From Pedobacter cryophilus (GTDB taxonomy: Bacteria; Bacteroidota; Bacteroidia; Sphingobacteriales; Sphingobacteriaceae): a stretch of DNA of 64,000 nucleotides. A program made the translations under genes and the position numbers. The stretch is taken from positions 248,001 through 312,000 of the forward strand of contig NZ_SWBP01000004.1 of NCBI RefSeq assembly GCF_005116455.1. Direction: 5' to 3'. The notes below the pieces were generated by a model. That model saw only the letters and a program-made list of their open reading frames with translations. It was not told the origin of the DNA and ran no database searches. Below are positions 37,083-45,585 of this stretch, in pieces. The stretch's first letter is position 1. Each line of letters starts with the position of its first letter.

Positions 37083-39227
37083 ATGGAATTTATAGAAAGC
37101 AAAAAATGGATAGATAATTTTAAGAGAAAATGGCTCATTTTTTCTTTGCTGAGGTTGTTGATGCTTTCTGGTGCAATAGCTTTGGTGGGCGCTACACTTA
37201 TCAGCCATTTTTCTTCTATTTCTTTTTTACTAATTTTACCCATTTTGTGGTTGATAGTTTTAGTTTTTCTTTGGATAATCAATCCAAAAGGCATTGAAAT
37301 TAAAGATATTTCCACTTACCTCGATCAGCAATTCCCGGTTTTAGAAGAAAGTTCAGCCTTGGTTTTACAACCTTCAAATTCCTTAAGTTTTTTACAAAAA
37401 TTACAGGCTTCAAAAGTTAATGAGCTGTTGCCACAATTAGCGCAACCTAAAGAACCTATCAGTAAATTAAAATCAGGGTTTTTGTTTCTTTTTATAGGAT
37501 TAAGCATCAGCTTTTTGATGACTAAATTACCCGTCAAAAGTGAATTTATGGATACGGGTTCCTCAGCATCGGCGAAAGCCAAATTATTAACCGACAGTAT
37601 ACCTTCAGAAATAGAGCGTTTAAGTGTTCAAATTTTGGCACCTGCTTATACCAAATTAGGAAGTAGAAATCAAAATCAGTTTACATTAAAAGTACCAATT
37701 GGTGCTACCGTTAATTGGAAAATCACTACAAATCAATCGGTTAAAGAAATAAATTTTATTTTTAACGATAGCCAAGTCATCGGCTTAAAGCCTTTAAATA
37801 AAGAAAAAACAGAATGGGCAACTCAAAAAATATTAAAGCAAACGGGCTTTTATCAGGTAGAATTAGACGGAAAACGATCTGATTTGTATGAAATAGCTGT
37901 TGTTTTAGATTTGCCTGTGGCCATCAAAGTAAATAAGCCGGCGCAACAAAGTGTGATAGATTTTGGGCAACCTCAACAAGTGAATCTTCAGGTTTTATTG
38001 ACTGATGATTATGGCATTAGCGATGCTTTTATTGCAGCCACTGTAACCAGCGGAAAAGGGGAAGGGGTGAGTTTTAAAGAACAAAAAATTGCTTTTAATA
38101 AAGCTGTTTCTGGTAAGCAGCAAGCGCTAAATCAGCTTATTAATTTGAGAGCTTTAGGGATGAAACCCGGAGACGAGCTTTATTTTTATGTAAAAGCGAA
38201 GGATAATTTTGGACAAGAAAGCAGATCGGATATTTATATAGTTTCCATTCAAGATACTTCAGAATTGATGAGTTTAACAGGATTAGCTAGCGGTGTAAAT
38301 TTGGTGCCCGAGTATTTTAGAAGTCAGCGCCAAATTATTATTGATACCGAGAAATTGCTCAAAGAAAAAGCAAGCATAACGGATACAGAATTTAAAAACA
38401 GAAGCAACAATTTAGGGATTGATCAAAAATTATTGAGGCTGCGTTATGGTAAGTTTTTAGGCGAAGAATCTGAAACTTATGGCGCTGAGGGAAAAGTAGA
38501 AGAGCATAGTGCCGATGATGGACATAACCACAGTAAAGAAGAAAATGTAAAATTTGGTGATGTGCAAGCGCTAATGGATGAGTACGCTCACAAACATGAT
38601 AACGCAGAAGATGCTGGCTTTTTTGAACCCGAATTGAAATCAAAATTAAAAGCTACGCTAACAGAAATGTGGAGTGCCGAATTGCGCTTACGTACTTACA
38701 AGCCGCAAGAAGCTTTACCTTTTGAATATAAAGCGTTAAGATTATTGAAAGATTTGCAGCAAAGTTCTAGAGCTTATGTTGCCAAAACAACGGTGAAAAC
38801 ATCGCCACTTAAAGACGAAAAAAGATTGACCGGAGAGTTGGATAAAATCACCAATCCGGTAAATAATGCAATGCTAATAACCACAGACCAAAAAGCAGCA
38901 AACTTAAAAAAAGCCATTGCTGTTTTAGAGCAGTTAAAGCAAAAGCCACAACTTTCTGTAATTGATAAAAGGATGTTGAATACCGCTCAAATAGAATTAA
39001 TTACGGCTGCTTCTAAAAGTCCATCAGCTTATTTACCCGCTTTAAAGTTGATGAAGAAAACTGTGAATGGAGAGGTGAAAATCAATAATTCAGAAATTGA
39101 TCTGATAGAAAACGCTTTGCAAAAGTTGCTTGGTAATGTGCAACCTTTACCACAAGCAGGTTCTGGCGTGGCAGCATCTTCTTTAGGGAAATCATACTTT
39201 CAAAACCTAAAAAACGGGAAACAATAA
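37083..39227 (+). CDS. Large membrane-anchored protein of the MoxR/Bat operon (DUF4175-like)
   Basis: This 714-residue protein has two N-terminal helices (about residues 20-60) and a third near 128-146, then a long extracytoplasmic region. A beta-rich section includes AQQSVIDFGQPQQVN and LLTDDYGISDAFI. A helical section follows with a His- and acid-rich segment (HSADDGHNHSKEE, then DEYAHKHDNAEDAG) around residues 475-515. Similar large proteins close Bat-type operons in Bacteroidetes, some under DUF4175; that name is a guess from size and position. The His-rich segment could bind metal. Confidence 0.6.
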   Translation: MEFIESKKWIDNFKRKWLIFSLLRLLMLSGAIALVGATLISHFSSISFLLILPILWLIVLVFLWIINPKGIEIKDISTYLDQQFPVLEESSALVLQPSNSLSFLQKLQASKVNELLPQLAQPKEPISKLKSGFLFLFIGLSISFLMTKLPVKSEFMDTGSSASAKAKLLTDSIPSEIERLSVQILAPAYTKLGSRNQNQFTLKVPIGATVNWKITTNQSVKEINFIFNDSQVIGLKPLNKEKTEWATQKILKQTGFYQVELDGKRSDLYEIAVVLDLPVAIKVNKPAQQSVIDFGQPQQVNLQVLLTDDYGISDAFIAATVTSGKGEGVSFKEQKIAFNKAVSGKQQALNQLINLRALGMKPGDELYFYVKAKDNFGQESRSDIYIVSIQDTSELMSLTGLASGVNLVPEYFRSQRQIIIDTEKLLKEKASITDTEFKNRSNNLGIDQKLLRLRYGKFLGEESETYGAEGKVEEHSADDGHNHSKEENVKFGDVQALMDEYAHKHDNAEDAGFFEPELKSKLKATLTEMWSAELRLRTYKPQEALPFEYKALRLLKDLQQSSRAYVAKTTVKTSPLKDEKRLTGELDKITNPVNNAMLITTDQKAANLKKAIAVLEQLKQKPQLSVIDKRMLNTAQIELITAASKSPSAYLPALKLMKKTVNGEVKINNSEIDLIENALQKLLGNVQPLPQAGSGVAASSLGKSYFQNLKNGKQ

Positions 39228-39229
39228 AT

Positions 39230-41011
39230 ATGAATGTTCACTATATCATCATCCTTTCTGCTTTAATTTTTCTAGCGTTCCTTTTGTTTAAGGAGTGGAA
39301 AAGGGAAAATAGCAGTCGTTTATGGATACGAATGATAGGTTCTGCAATTGCAGTGGTTTCGTTGGTTTTATTATTAATTCCTATTAAATATGAGGTAGAA
39401 AAAAAGGAATCTATAAATGAGTTAGTGATATTTACCGAGGGTGTAAATTTAGATAGCCTTCCTAAAAATAAAAAAGTTTATACGGTTGATTCCTCTTTGT
39501 TGCAGAAGAATTTTAAAACCAAACTCACCTATATTCCAGATTTAGCCTATTATTTAGCAAAACATCCTCAAGTAAAGCAAGTAAATGTTTATGGCAATGG
39601 TTTAGCTTCCGCAGATTTAGCGAGCATAAAAAAACTTCAATTCACTTTCCATCCATCTGCTTTTCCATCAGGCATACCATCCATTTATTGGGATAGGCAA
39701 ATCATTAGCACCCATAAATTGCAAGTGCAAGGGACTTATTTAAATAACCTTTCAAAACCTGTTCAATTAGTTTTAAAAGGATTGGGTTCAAATTTAGATT
39801 CTGTGGTGATTAATAAAAAGGAAAGTATTTCTTTTTCTTTAACCCATACTCCAAAACTAGTTGGAAAAGCAGTTTATAAACTTATCGCTTTAAGCGGAAA
39901 AGATACTTTGTCACAAGAAGAAATTCCTTTTGAGGTGATAGAAAAGCCACCTGTTAAAGTTCTTGTTTTAGCTGCAAGCCCAGATTTTGAGTATAAATTT
40001 CTAAAAAACTGGTTATATCAAAATCAATATCCAGTAGTTTTTAGAAGTCGGATAAGTAAAGATAAGTTTAGTGTAGATTATTTAAATACTAAATCTACAA
40101 GCGTAGATAAAGTGAATCAGTCCCTTTTGCAACAATTTGATTTGCTTATTGCAGATGATGCAGAGTTAGCTTTATTATCCGCCAGTGAGAAATTAACCTT
40201 AGAAAAACAAATAGAACAGGGTTTGGGCTTATTGATTAGAATAAATGAAAACAAACCTATTTCTGTTTTTAGCAAAAAGTTTGCTTACGGTGCTCCATCT
40301 ACTATTAGAGATAAAAGTTATCGCTTAAAGCTGATGGAAAATTTATTATCTCCCTTAGAAATTGATCAGCCTTTATATTTCAATTTAAAAAGCGGAAATC
40401 AGCCTGTAGTCTTTACCAGCGAGGCTAAAATTATGGTGAATAATATGATGTACGGTTCGGGTAAAATTATGGTTTCTACCATTCCGGCAACCTATCACTG
40501 GTTTTTAAATGGGTTAAAAATTGATTACGCCAATTTTTGGACCGAGTTAATCAATAAATCAGCAAAAAAATATAATAATCAACTCCAATATAAAATAGAA
40601 CCTGCTTTTCCATTAATCAACCAGCAAGCCAATATCCATATAGAAAATCCAGAGGCAGGAAACCCCGTTTCCATTCTGGTAGATAGTTTGGTTTTAGCGC
40701 CTTTACAAAACAAGTATATGCCTTTTGTATGGAAAGGTACTTTTTGGCCACAGCAAAAAGGTTGGCATTCGCTAAAAGTTAACCAGCAGTCGGCAACTTC
40801 ATTTTATGTATTTGGTGAAAATAGTTGGAGCAGTATTAGAGATGCAGATAAAATTAAAGCGAATCTTCAAATAGCTAAAGTCCAACTACAAAAACCAGCT
40901 GAATTATTAGAAAAATCAGAAAAAGAAAAACGAGAAGTTTCTAAATGGTGGTTTTTCTTTCTTTTTTTGATGAGTGCAGGTTATTTGTGGGCTGAAGGGA
41001 GGATGGATTAG
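39230..41011 (+). CDS. Membrane protein of the MoxR/Bat operon, unknown function
   Basis: This 593-residue protein has two N-terminal membrane helices (about residues 3-20 and 34-54) and one at the C-terminus (KWWFFFLFLMSAGYLWAEGRMD). The extracytoplasmic part contains a VKVLVLAASPDFEYKFLKNWL block followed by FDLLIADDAELALL, which resembles the glutamine amidotransferase-like domain found in related membrane proteins of such operons. It starts three bases after the previous stop and is the last gene of the operon. Its stop overlaps, by a few bases, the end of the convergent toxin pseudogene. Confidence 0.65.
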   Translation: MNVHYIIILSALIFLAFLLFKEWKRENSSRLWIRMIGSAIAVVSLVLLLIPIKYEVEKKESINELVIFTEGVNLDSLPKNKKVYTVDSSLLQKNFKTKLTYIPDLAYYLAKHPQVKQVNVYGNGLASADLASIKKLQFTFHPSAFPSGIPSIYWDRQIISTHKLQVQGTYLNNLSKPVQLVLKGLGSNLDSVVINKKESISFSLTHTPKLVGKAVYKLIALSGKDTLSQEEIPFEVIEKPPVKVLVLAASPDFEYKFLKNWLYQNQYPVVFRSRISKDKFSVDYLNTKSTSVDKVNQSLLQQFDLLIADDAELALLSASEKLTLEKQIEQGLGLLIRINENKPISVFSKKFAYGAPSTIRDKSYRLKLMENLLSPLEIDQPLYFNLKSGNQPVVFTSEAKIMVNNMMYGSGKIMVSTIPATYHWFLNGLKIDYANFWTELINKSAKKYNNQLQYKIEPAFPLINQQANIHIENPEAGNPVSILVDSLVLAPLQNKYMPFVWKGTFWPQQKGWHSLKVNQQSATSFYVFGENSWSSIRDADKIKANLQIAKVQLQKPAELLEKSEKEKREVSKWWFFFLFLMSAGYLWAEGRMD

Positions 41012-41288
41012 AATAAATCAGAATGCGAGCCAGCTCTTAGTAAAATAATCTCGTTTTGTTCTGTTATTTCAAACCAAATTAGTAGTAAGTCAGGTTTAAT
41101 GTGCGCTTCCCAATTATCTTTATAATTTCCAGAAAGTTTATGAGGGCGATATTTTTTGTCTAATCCAATAGCTCCATCTTGTTGAAGAAGCTCTAAAAAA
41201 ATAATTAATAGTTCGGTATTTCTTTTTGATCGCTTTTTAAGGGTTTTAATATTTTCTTAAACTGGTGAGTAGGTATAAGAGCAAACAT
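41008..41288 (-). pseudogene. YafQ/RelE-type toxin gene broken by one frameshift
   Basis: From the minus-strand ATG at 41288 the frame reads MFALIPTHQFKK and then runs out of frame to a stop after KEIPNY. Adding one A to the AAAA run after FKK restores NIKTLKKRSKRNTELL and the full C-terminal half: KYRPHKLSGNYKDNWE, then PDLLLIWFEI, ending LLRAGSHSDLF at 41008. The restored protein of about 93 residues has the typical YafQ ending. The antitoxin gene ends two bases upstream. Either the toxin is inactive or the base call in the homopolymer is wrong. Confidence 0.75.
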
Positions 41289-41290
41289 TA

Positions 41291-41503
41291 TTATAGAGAT
41301 TTAATAAAACCCTCAACAGTTTCAATAGGTTTATCTAACCCAATACCTTTATGAGCGTCATCTATTGTTTTAGCGGTCAAAGCATTTAGTTTTTTAGATG
41401 ATTTTCTGGTTTCTGCCTTTTTAATGGTAACACCTAGCTCTTTGAGCAGTTGTTTTACCAAGGCACTTTTTTTTTCTGGAATGTTGATGATGAGTGTTTC
41501 CAT
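41291..41503 (-). CDS. Antitoxin partner of the YafQ-type toxin
   Basis: This 70-residue protein starts at minus-strand ATG 41503 (METLIINIPEKKSALVKQLLKELG). A longer in-frame start at 41602 adds a non-conserved N-terminus and is rejected. It has a short beta strand then helices, a charged middle (KKAETRKSSKK) and ends GFIKSL. This is the size and layout of small antitoxins encoded before RelE/YafQ toxins in Bacteroidetes. The family is inferred mostly from position. Confidence 0.65.
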   Translation of the reverse strand: METLIINIPEKKSALVKQLLKELGVTIKKAETRKSSKKLNALTAKTIDDAHKGIGLDKPIETVEGFIKSL

Positions 41504-41657
41504 AAACAAATATAAGAATTTTACTTCCCAAAAATAATTGCCATTCATAAATGTAGTTTGCCTCCTTCCAACCTCCATTGAAACATAAATCTTACAAAAC
41601 AAAATTTTAATTCATTCAAAATAATAGCTAGATTGAATTTTAAAATAAACAGCTTAT

Positions 41658-41666
41658 AAAGGAGGA
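41658..41666 (+). promoter_or_regulatory. Strong Shine-Dalgarno site fixing a TTG start
   Basis: AAAGGAGGA at 41658-41666 lies six bases before TTG 41673. Such a strong site is unusual in this window and supports TTG as the start of the first TldD gene. Confidence 0.8.
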
Positions 41667-41672
41667 ATCAGC

Positions 41673-43307
41673 TTGAAAAGAAAAGACTTTTTATATTTAT
41701 CAGGAATGGGTTTAGGAGCTACTTTGCTGCCTAACTTATCTGCTTTTGGAAATCCAATAGATCCGTTACAAGCCTTAGATGGGGTTGATGTTAGGATTAA
41801 AAAGCAAATGGCTGATGTAGCTTTAAACGCTGCAAGGTCTAAAGGTGCAACTTATGCCGATGTAAGAATTGGCAGATACCTTAATCAGTTTGTCTCCACC
41901 AGAGAAAAAAGAGTACAGGGTGTAGCCAATACAGAATCTTATGGTATTGGTATCCGAGTAATTGCCAATGGATGTTGGGGTTTTGCAGCCACCAACAAAA
42001 TGACCATGGATGACATTGCAAAAGCAGCCGAACAAGCTGTTGCCGTTGCCAAAGCAAATGCTAAAATTCAGGGCGAACCAGTCCAGTTGGCTCCTCAAAA
42101 AGGTTTTGGTGAAGTAAGCTGGAAAGCACCAATAGAAATTAACACCTTTGCCGTACCGGTTAAGGAGAAAGTTGATTTGCTGCTTCAAGTAAATGATATT
42201 GCGTTGCAAAACGGAGCAAGTTTTGTGAATTCAGTAATTTTCGCGGTAAACGAACAAAAATATTTTGCCTCTACAGATGGGTCTTATATAGATCAAGATA
42301 TTCATCGTATTTTCCCTTCATTTGGAGTCACAAAAATTGATAAAGCATCCGGTAAATTCCAAACTCGTTCTTCCTTAAGTTCGCCAATGGGAATGGGATA
42401 TGAATATTTAACGGCTGGTCCGCAAGATAAAGTCCCTGGTATTGTGCCTCGTTATAAAGGCAGGTATGATATGCTGGAAGATGTAAAGTTTGCAGCTTTA
42501 AATGCCACTGAAAAAATCACAGCAAAATCTGTGGAGCCAGGTAAATACGATTTAGTTTTAGATCCATCGCATTTATGGTTAACCATTCATGAGTCTGTTG
42601 GGCATCCAACCGAGTTAGATAGGGTATTAGGTTACGAGGCAAATTATGCTGGTACAAGTTTCTTAACGTTAGATAAATGGAAATCTAAAAACTTCAAATT
42701 TGGTAGCGATAAAGTAAATATTGTAGCTGATAAAACCCAAAAAGGTTCTTTAGGCGCAGTAGGTTATGATGATGAAGGCGTAAAATGTGGTAAATGGGAT
42801 ATTATTAAAGATGGAGTTTTGGTGAACTACCAAGCCATCAGAGATCAGGCCCATATTTTAGGATTAAAAGAATCTCAAGGCTGTTGCTACTCTCAAGGGT
42901 GGGATGATGTGCAGTTCCAAAGAATGCCAAACGTTTCGCTACAACCCGGAAAAGAAAAATTAAGTGTAGATGATATGATCAAAAATGTAGAGAAAGGAAT
43001 TTACATTATTGGTAATGGCAGTTTCTCTATAGATCAGCAACGTTATAATTTTCAGTTTGGCGGACAAATTTTCTATGAAATTAAAGATGGAAAAATTGTA
43101 GGCATGTTAAACGATGTATCTTACCAGGCAAACACCCAAGAATTTTGGAATTCTTGTGCCGCTGTTTGCGATGAAAGTGACTACCGCTTAGGTGGATCTT
43201 TTAACGATGGAAAAGGCCAGCCTTCACAAAGTAGCGCCGTTTCTCATGGCAGTCCAACCACTCGTTTTAACGGAGTAAACGTGATCAATACAGCAAGAAA
43301 AATATAA
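41673..43307 (+). CDS. TldD-family metalloprotease subunit (first)
   Basis: This 544-residue protein starts at TTG 41673 behind a strong ribosome binding site. Its N-terminus, MKRKDFLYLSGMGLGATLLP, resembles a twin-arginine signal but with Lys-Arg-Lys in place of Arg-Arg. The zinc motif is HESVGH (306-311) in LTIHESVGHPTELDRVLG. The C-terminal half carries QQRYNFQFGGQIFYEI and the typical end. TldD provides the zinc site of the TldD/TldE protease, which trims peptides and modified peptides. The TldE gene is 104 bases downstream. Two more TldD paralogues follow within 8 kb. Confidence 0.9.
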   Translation: MKRKDFLYLSGMGLGATLLPNLSAFGNPIDPLQALDGVDVRIKKQMADVALNAARSKGATYADVRIGRYLNQFVSTREKRVQGVANTESYGIGIRVIANGCWGFAATNKMTMDDIAKAAEQAVAVAKANAKIQGEPVQLAPQKGFGEVSWKAPIEINTFAVPVKEKVDLLLQVNDIALQNGASFVNSVIFAVNEQKYFASTDGSYIDQDIHRIFPSFGVTKIDKASGKFQTRSSLSSPMGMGYEYLTAGPQDKVPGIVPRYKGRYDMLEDVKFAALNATEKITAKSVEPGKYDLVLDPSHLWLTIHESVGHPTELDRVLGYEANYAGTSFLTLDKWKSKNFKFGSDKVNIVADKTQKGSLGAVGYDDEGVKCGKWDIIKDGVLVNYQAIRDQAHILGLKESQGCCYSQGWDDVQFQRMPNVSLQPGKEKLSVDDMIKNVEKGIYIIGNGSFSIDQQRYNFQFGGQIFYEIKDGKIVGMLNDVSYQANTQEFWNSCAAVCDESDYRLGGSFNDGKGQPSQSSAVSHGSPTTRFNGVNVINTARKI

Positions 43308-43317
43308 ATGAAGGTTG

Positions 43318-43405
43318 TAGGTATAAGGTTTTAGGTTAAAGGTTTTTTAAAACTGATGGACTTAATTTTCACTTAAAACTTACAACTTAACACTTAAAAC
43401 TTATA
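43318..43405. repeat. AT-rich intergenic repeat of TAGGTTTTA/TAAAACTTA type
   Basis: Between the first TldD and TldE genes the sequence alternates GGTTTTAGGTTAAAGG with ACTTAAAACTTACAACTTAA, so the halves are roughly inverted copies. The same kind of spacer occurs between the third TldD and second TldE genes (51010-51092). Confidence 0.5.
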
Positions 43406-43411
43406 AAAAAA

Positions 43412-44728
43412 ATGGCAATATTAAGTAAAGAAGAAGCCCAAGCGATATTAAAAAAAGCACTCAGTTTTTCAAAATCTGATTCCTGCGAAGTAAGTTTAAA
43501 CGGTTCAGAGGGCGGCAACATCCGTTATGCCCGTAATGCAGTTTCTACAGCGGGTCAAATTAGTACTATGGATTTAGCAGTGAGTGCTACTTTTGGCAAA
43601 AAAACAGGATCGGCTACCATCAATGAATTTGATGATGCATCTATAGAAAAAGTAGTGAAAAGAGCAGAAGAATTGGCGCAATTGGCTCCAGAAAATCCGG
43701 AGTTTATGCCTTTGCTAGGCCCACAAGATTTTCCAGAATCACCAACATATATTCCAAAAACAGCAGCCATTACGCCAGATACAAGGGCAGAAATGGTGGC
43801 TAAAAGCTTACAAGTTGTAAAAGAAGCCAAATTAGAAGCAGCAGGCTTTTTAGAGAATGGTACTAATTTTAATGCCATCATGAATTCTAAAGGGCTTTTT
43901 GCTTATAACAAAAGCACCGACGTTTCTTTTTCTGTAACTGTTAGGAATCAAGAAGGTACTGGCTCAGGCTATGTAGATCAAGGTTTTAACGATGTAGATA
44001 AGATGGATACTTTGGCACTTAGTAAAATTGCAGCCAAAAAAGCTACCGGTTCAGCAGGGGCGAAAGCTATTGAGCCAGGTAAATACACCGTTATTTTAGA
44101 GCCTTTAGCTGCCAGCGATATGTTAGGCAATATGTTTAGAGGTTTTGATGCTCGTAGTGCAGATGAAGGCCGAAGTTTTATGAGCAAAAAAGGTGGCGGA
44201 ACTCGTTTAGGCGAACAACTTTTCTCAGAAAATGTAAACTTATATTCAGATCCTATGAATCCAGATTTGCCTTCTGCAACTTGGAACGGTGATGGATTAA
44301 GATTGAAAAGAACCCAATGGGTAGAAAAAGGAGTGGTGAAAAACCTAGCTTATTCTCGTTATTGGGCTGCTCAAAAAGGAGTAGAGCCTGTCCCATTCGG
44401 ACGTAGTTTTGTAATGGAAGGTGGCAATCAATCTTTAGAAGATTTAATTAAAGGTACCGAAAAAGGAATTTTAGTTACTCGTTTTTGGTACATCCGCTCG
44501 GTAGATCCACAAACGCTATTACTAACCGGTTTAACCCGAGATGGTACTTTCTACATCGAAAATGGAGAAATCAAATTCCCAGTAAAGAATTTCAGATTTA
44601 ATGAAAGTCCGGTAATTATGCTAAATAACGTAGAAGCATTAGGTAAACCAGTAAGAATGGGTAATGTGATGGTTCCTCCAATGAAAATTAGAGACTTTAC
44701 ATTCACATCACTATCTGACGCTGTTTAG
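43412..44728 (+). CDS. TldE/PmbA-family protease subunit (first)
   Basis: This 438-residue protein has the TldE layout: AQLAPENPEF, then GKYTVILEPLAASDML, DARSADEGRSFM and the end segment LLLTGLTRDGTFYIENGEIK then FRFNESPVIMLNN. It lacks the HExxxH zinc site, as TldE proteins do. It starts MAILSKEEAQAILKK with no export signal, unlike its TldD partner. TldE pairs with TldD as a heterodimer. It lies 104 bases after the first TldD gene. Confidence 0.9.
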   Translation: MAILSKEEAQAILKKALSFSKSDSCEVSLNGSEGGNIRYARNAVSTAGQISTMDLAVSATFGKKTGSATINEFDDASIEKVVKRAEELAQLAPENPEFMPLLGPQDFPESPTYIPKTAAITPDTRAEMVAKSLQVVKEAKLEAAGFLENGTNFNAIMNSKGLFAYNKSTDVSFSVTVRNQEGTGSGYVDQGFNDVDKMDTLALSKIAAKKATGSAGAKAIEPGKYTVILEPLAASDMLGNMFRGFDARSADEGRSFMSKKGGGTRLGEQLFSENVNLYSDPMNPDLPSATWNGDGLRLKRTQWVEKGVVKNLAYSRYWAAQKGVEPVPFGRSFVMEGGNQSLEDLIKGTEKGILVTRFWYIRSVDPQTLLLTGLTRDGTFYIENGEIKFPVKNFRFNESPVIMLNNVEALGKPVRMGNVMVPPMKIRDFTFTSLSDAV

Positions 44729-44757
44729 GGGTTAGAGATTGGTTTTGTTTTGCATAA

Positions 44758-44801
44758 TCTTCTTTCTTTTCTCAGAATGTTTTCTAAGTTAAGAAAGAAG
44801 A
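44758..44801. terminator. Inverted repeat after the first TldE gene
   Basis: TCTTCTTTCTT at 44758-44768 pairs perfectly with AAGAAAGAAGA at 44791-44801 across a 22-base loop. It lies 29 bases past the stop and is a possible terminator. Confidence 0.45.
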
Positions 44802-44964
44802 ATCTGCGAGATTTATATGAAGTCTAAAAAATTGGATATGCGGATATGGGCTATACTAATAAATTATTTAGCATCATGAGATGGTAATAGTGTAAATTAA
44901 GGAATTCTTTAGCGTTTTAATTTGAAATATTTAGTGGTATATTCATGCTATAAATCAAAAGGTT

Positions 44965-45576
44965 ATGATTAAGAAAGTTATATTTCCGCACACAAAGGAA
45001 GATCTAATTATTCAACTTCCGGATGAGTTTATTGATATGGAAATTGAAATTATCGCCTATCCATTAGGTAAAAAAAACTCTGATAATAAAGTTTCAGGCA
45101 CTTTTAATGAAAGTACAGTAGATTATAATTCAGATGCAAAATTGTCAAATCAACTTTCTAAGTTATCGCAAGAATCTTTCGCAGAAGTTTGGGATAACGA
45201 AGAGAATAAGCATTGGGATGATTTTTTAGCTTCTAATTTAAAAATGTATCATCAGGGTGATATTATAGCTGTGAATTATCCGTTTTCGGATGATTTATCA
45301 AAATCAAAACTAAGACCAGCAATCATTATCTCTAATCAACTTTCAAATAATTTGGATAATGATGTGCTTATTTGCCCAATTACTACCAATGTAAGACTAA
45401 CCACTTTTTCTTTTCTTTTAAAAGCAGAAGATTTAACAGAAGCACTTCCAAAAAATAGTGAAATAAGATGTAATAAAATTGCCACTATTAGGAATTCACT
45501 TGTTTTAGGGAAAATATCATCCTTAAAGCCTAGCGCATTAGAACAAGTTTTAATGAAAATTAAAAGCGTTTTTTAA
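44965..45576 (+). CDS. Antitoxin-MazF/PemK toxin fusion protein
   Basis: This 203-residue ORF joins two usually separate proteins. Residues 1-93 look like an antitoxin: a beta-hairpin start (VIFPHTKEDLIIQLPDEF, then EIEIIAYPLG) and a helical end with SFAEVWDNEENKHWDDF. Residues 94-203 look like a complete MazF/PemK endoribonuclease: MYHQGDIIAVNYPFSDD, then KLRPAIIISNQ, LICPITTN and C-terminal RNSLVLGKISSLKP. The second part starts with Met94, where a free toxin would start. Removing one T from AATTTAAAAATG would put a TAA just before that ATG, as in an ordinary two-gene pair. It lies 9 bases before the second TldD gene. Confidence 0.8.
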   Translation: MIKKVIFPHTKEDLIIQLPDEFIDMEIEIIAYPLGKKNSDNKVSGTFNESTVDYNSDAKLSNQLSKLSQESFAEVWDNEENKHWDDFLASNLKMYHQGDIIAVNYPFSDDLSKSKLRPAIIISNQLSNNLDNDVLICPITTNVRLTTFSFLLKAEDLTEALPKNSEIRCNKIATIRNSLVLGKISSLKPSALEQVLMKIKSVF

Positions 45577-45585
45577 TTTATAAAA

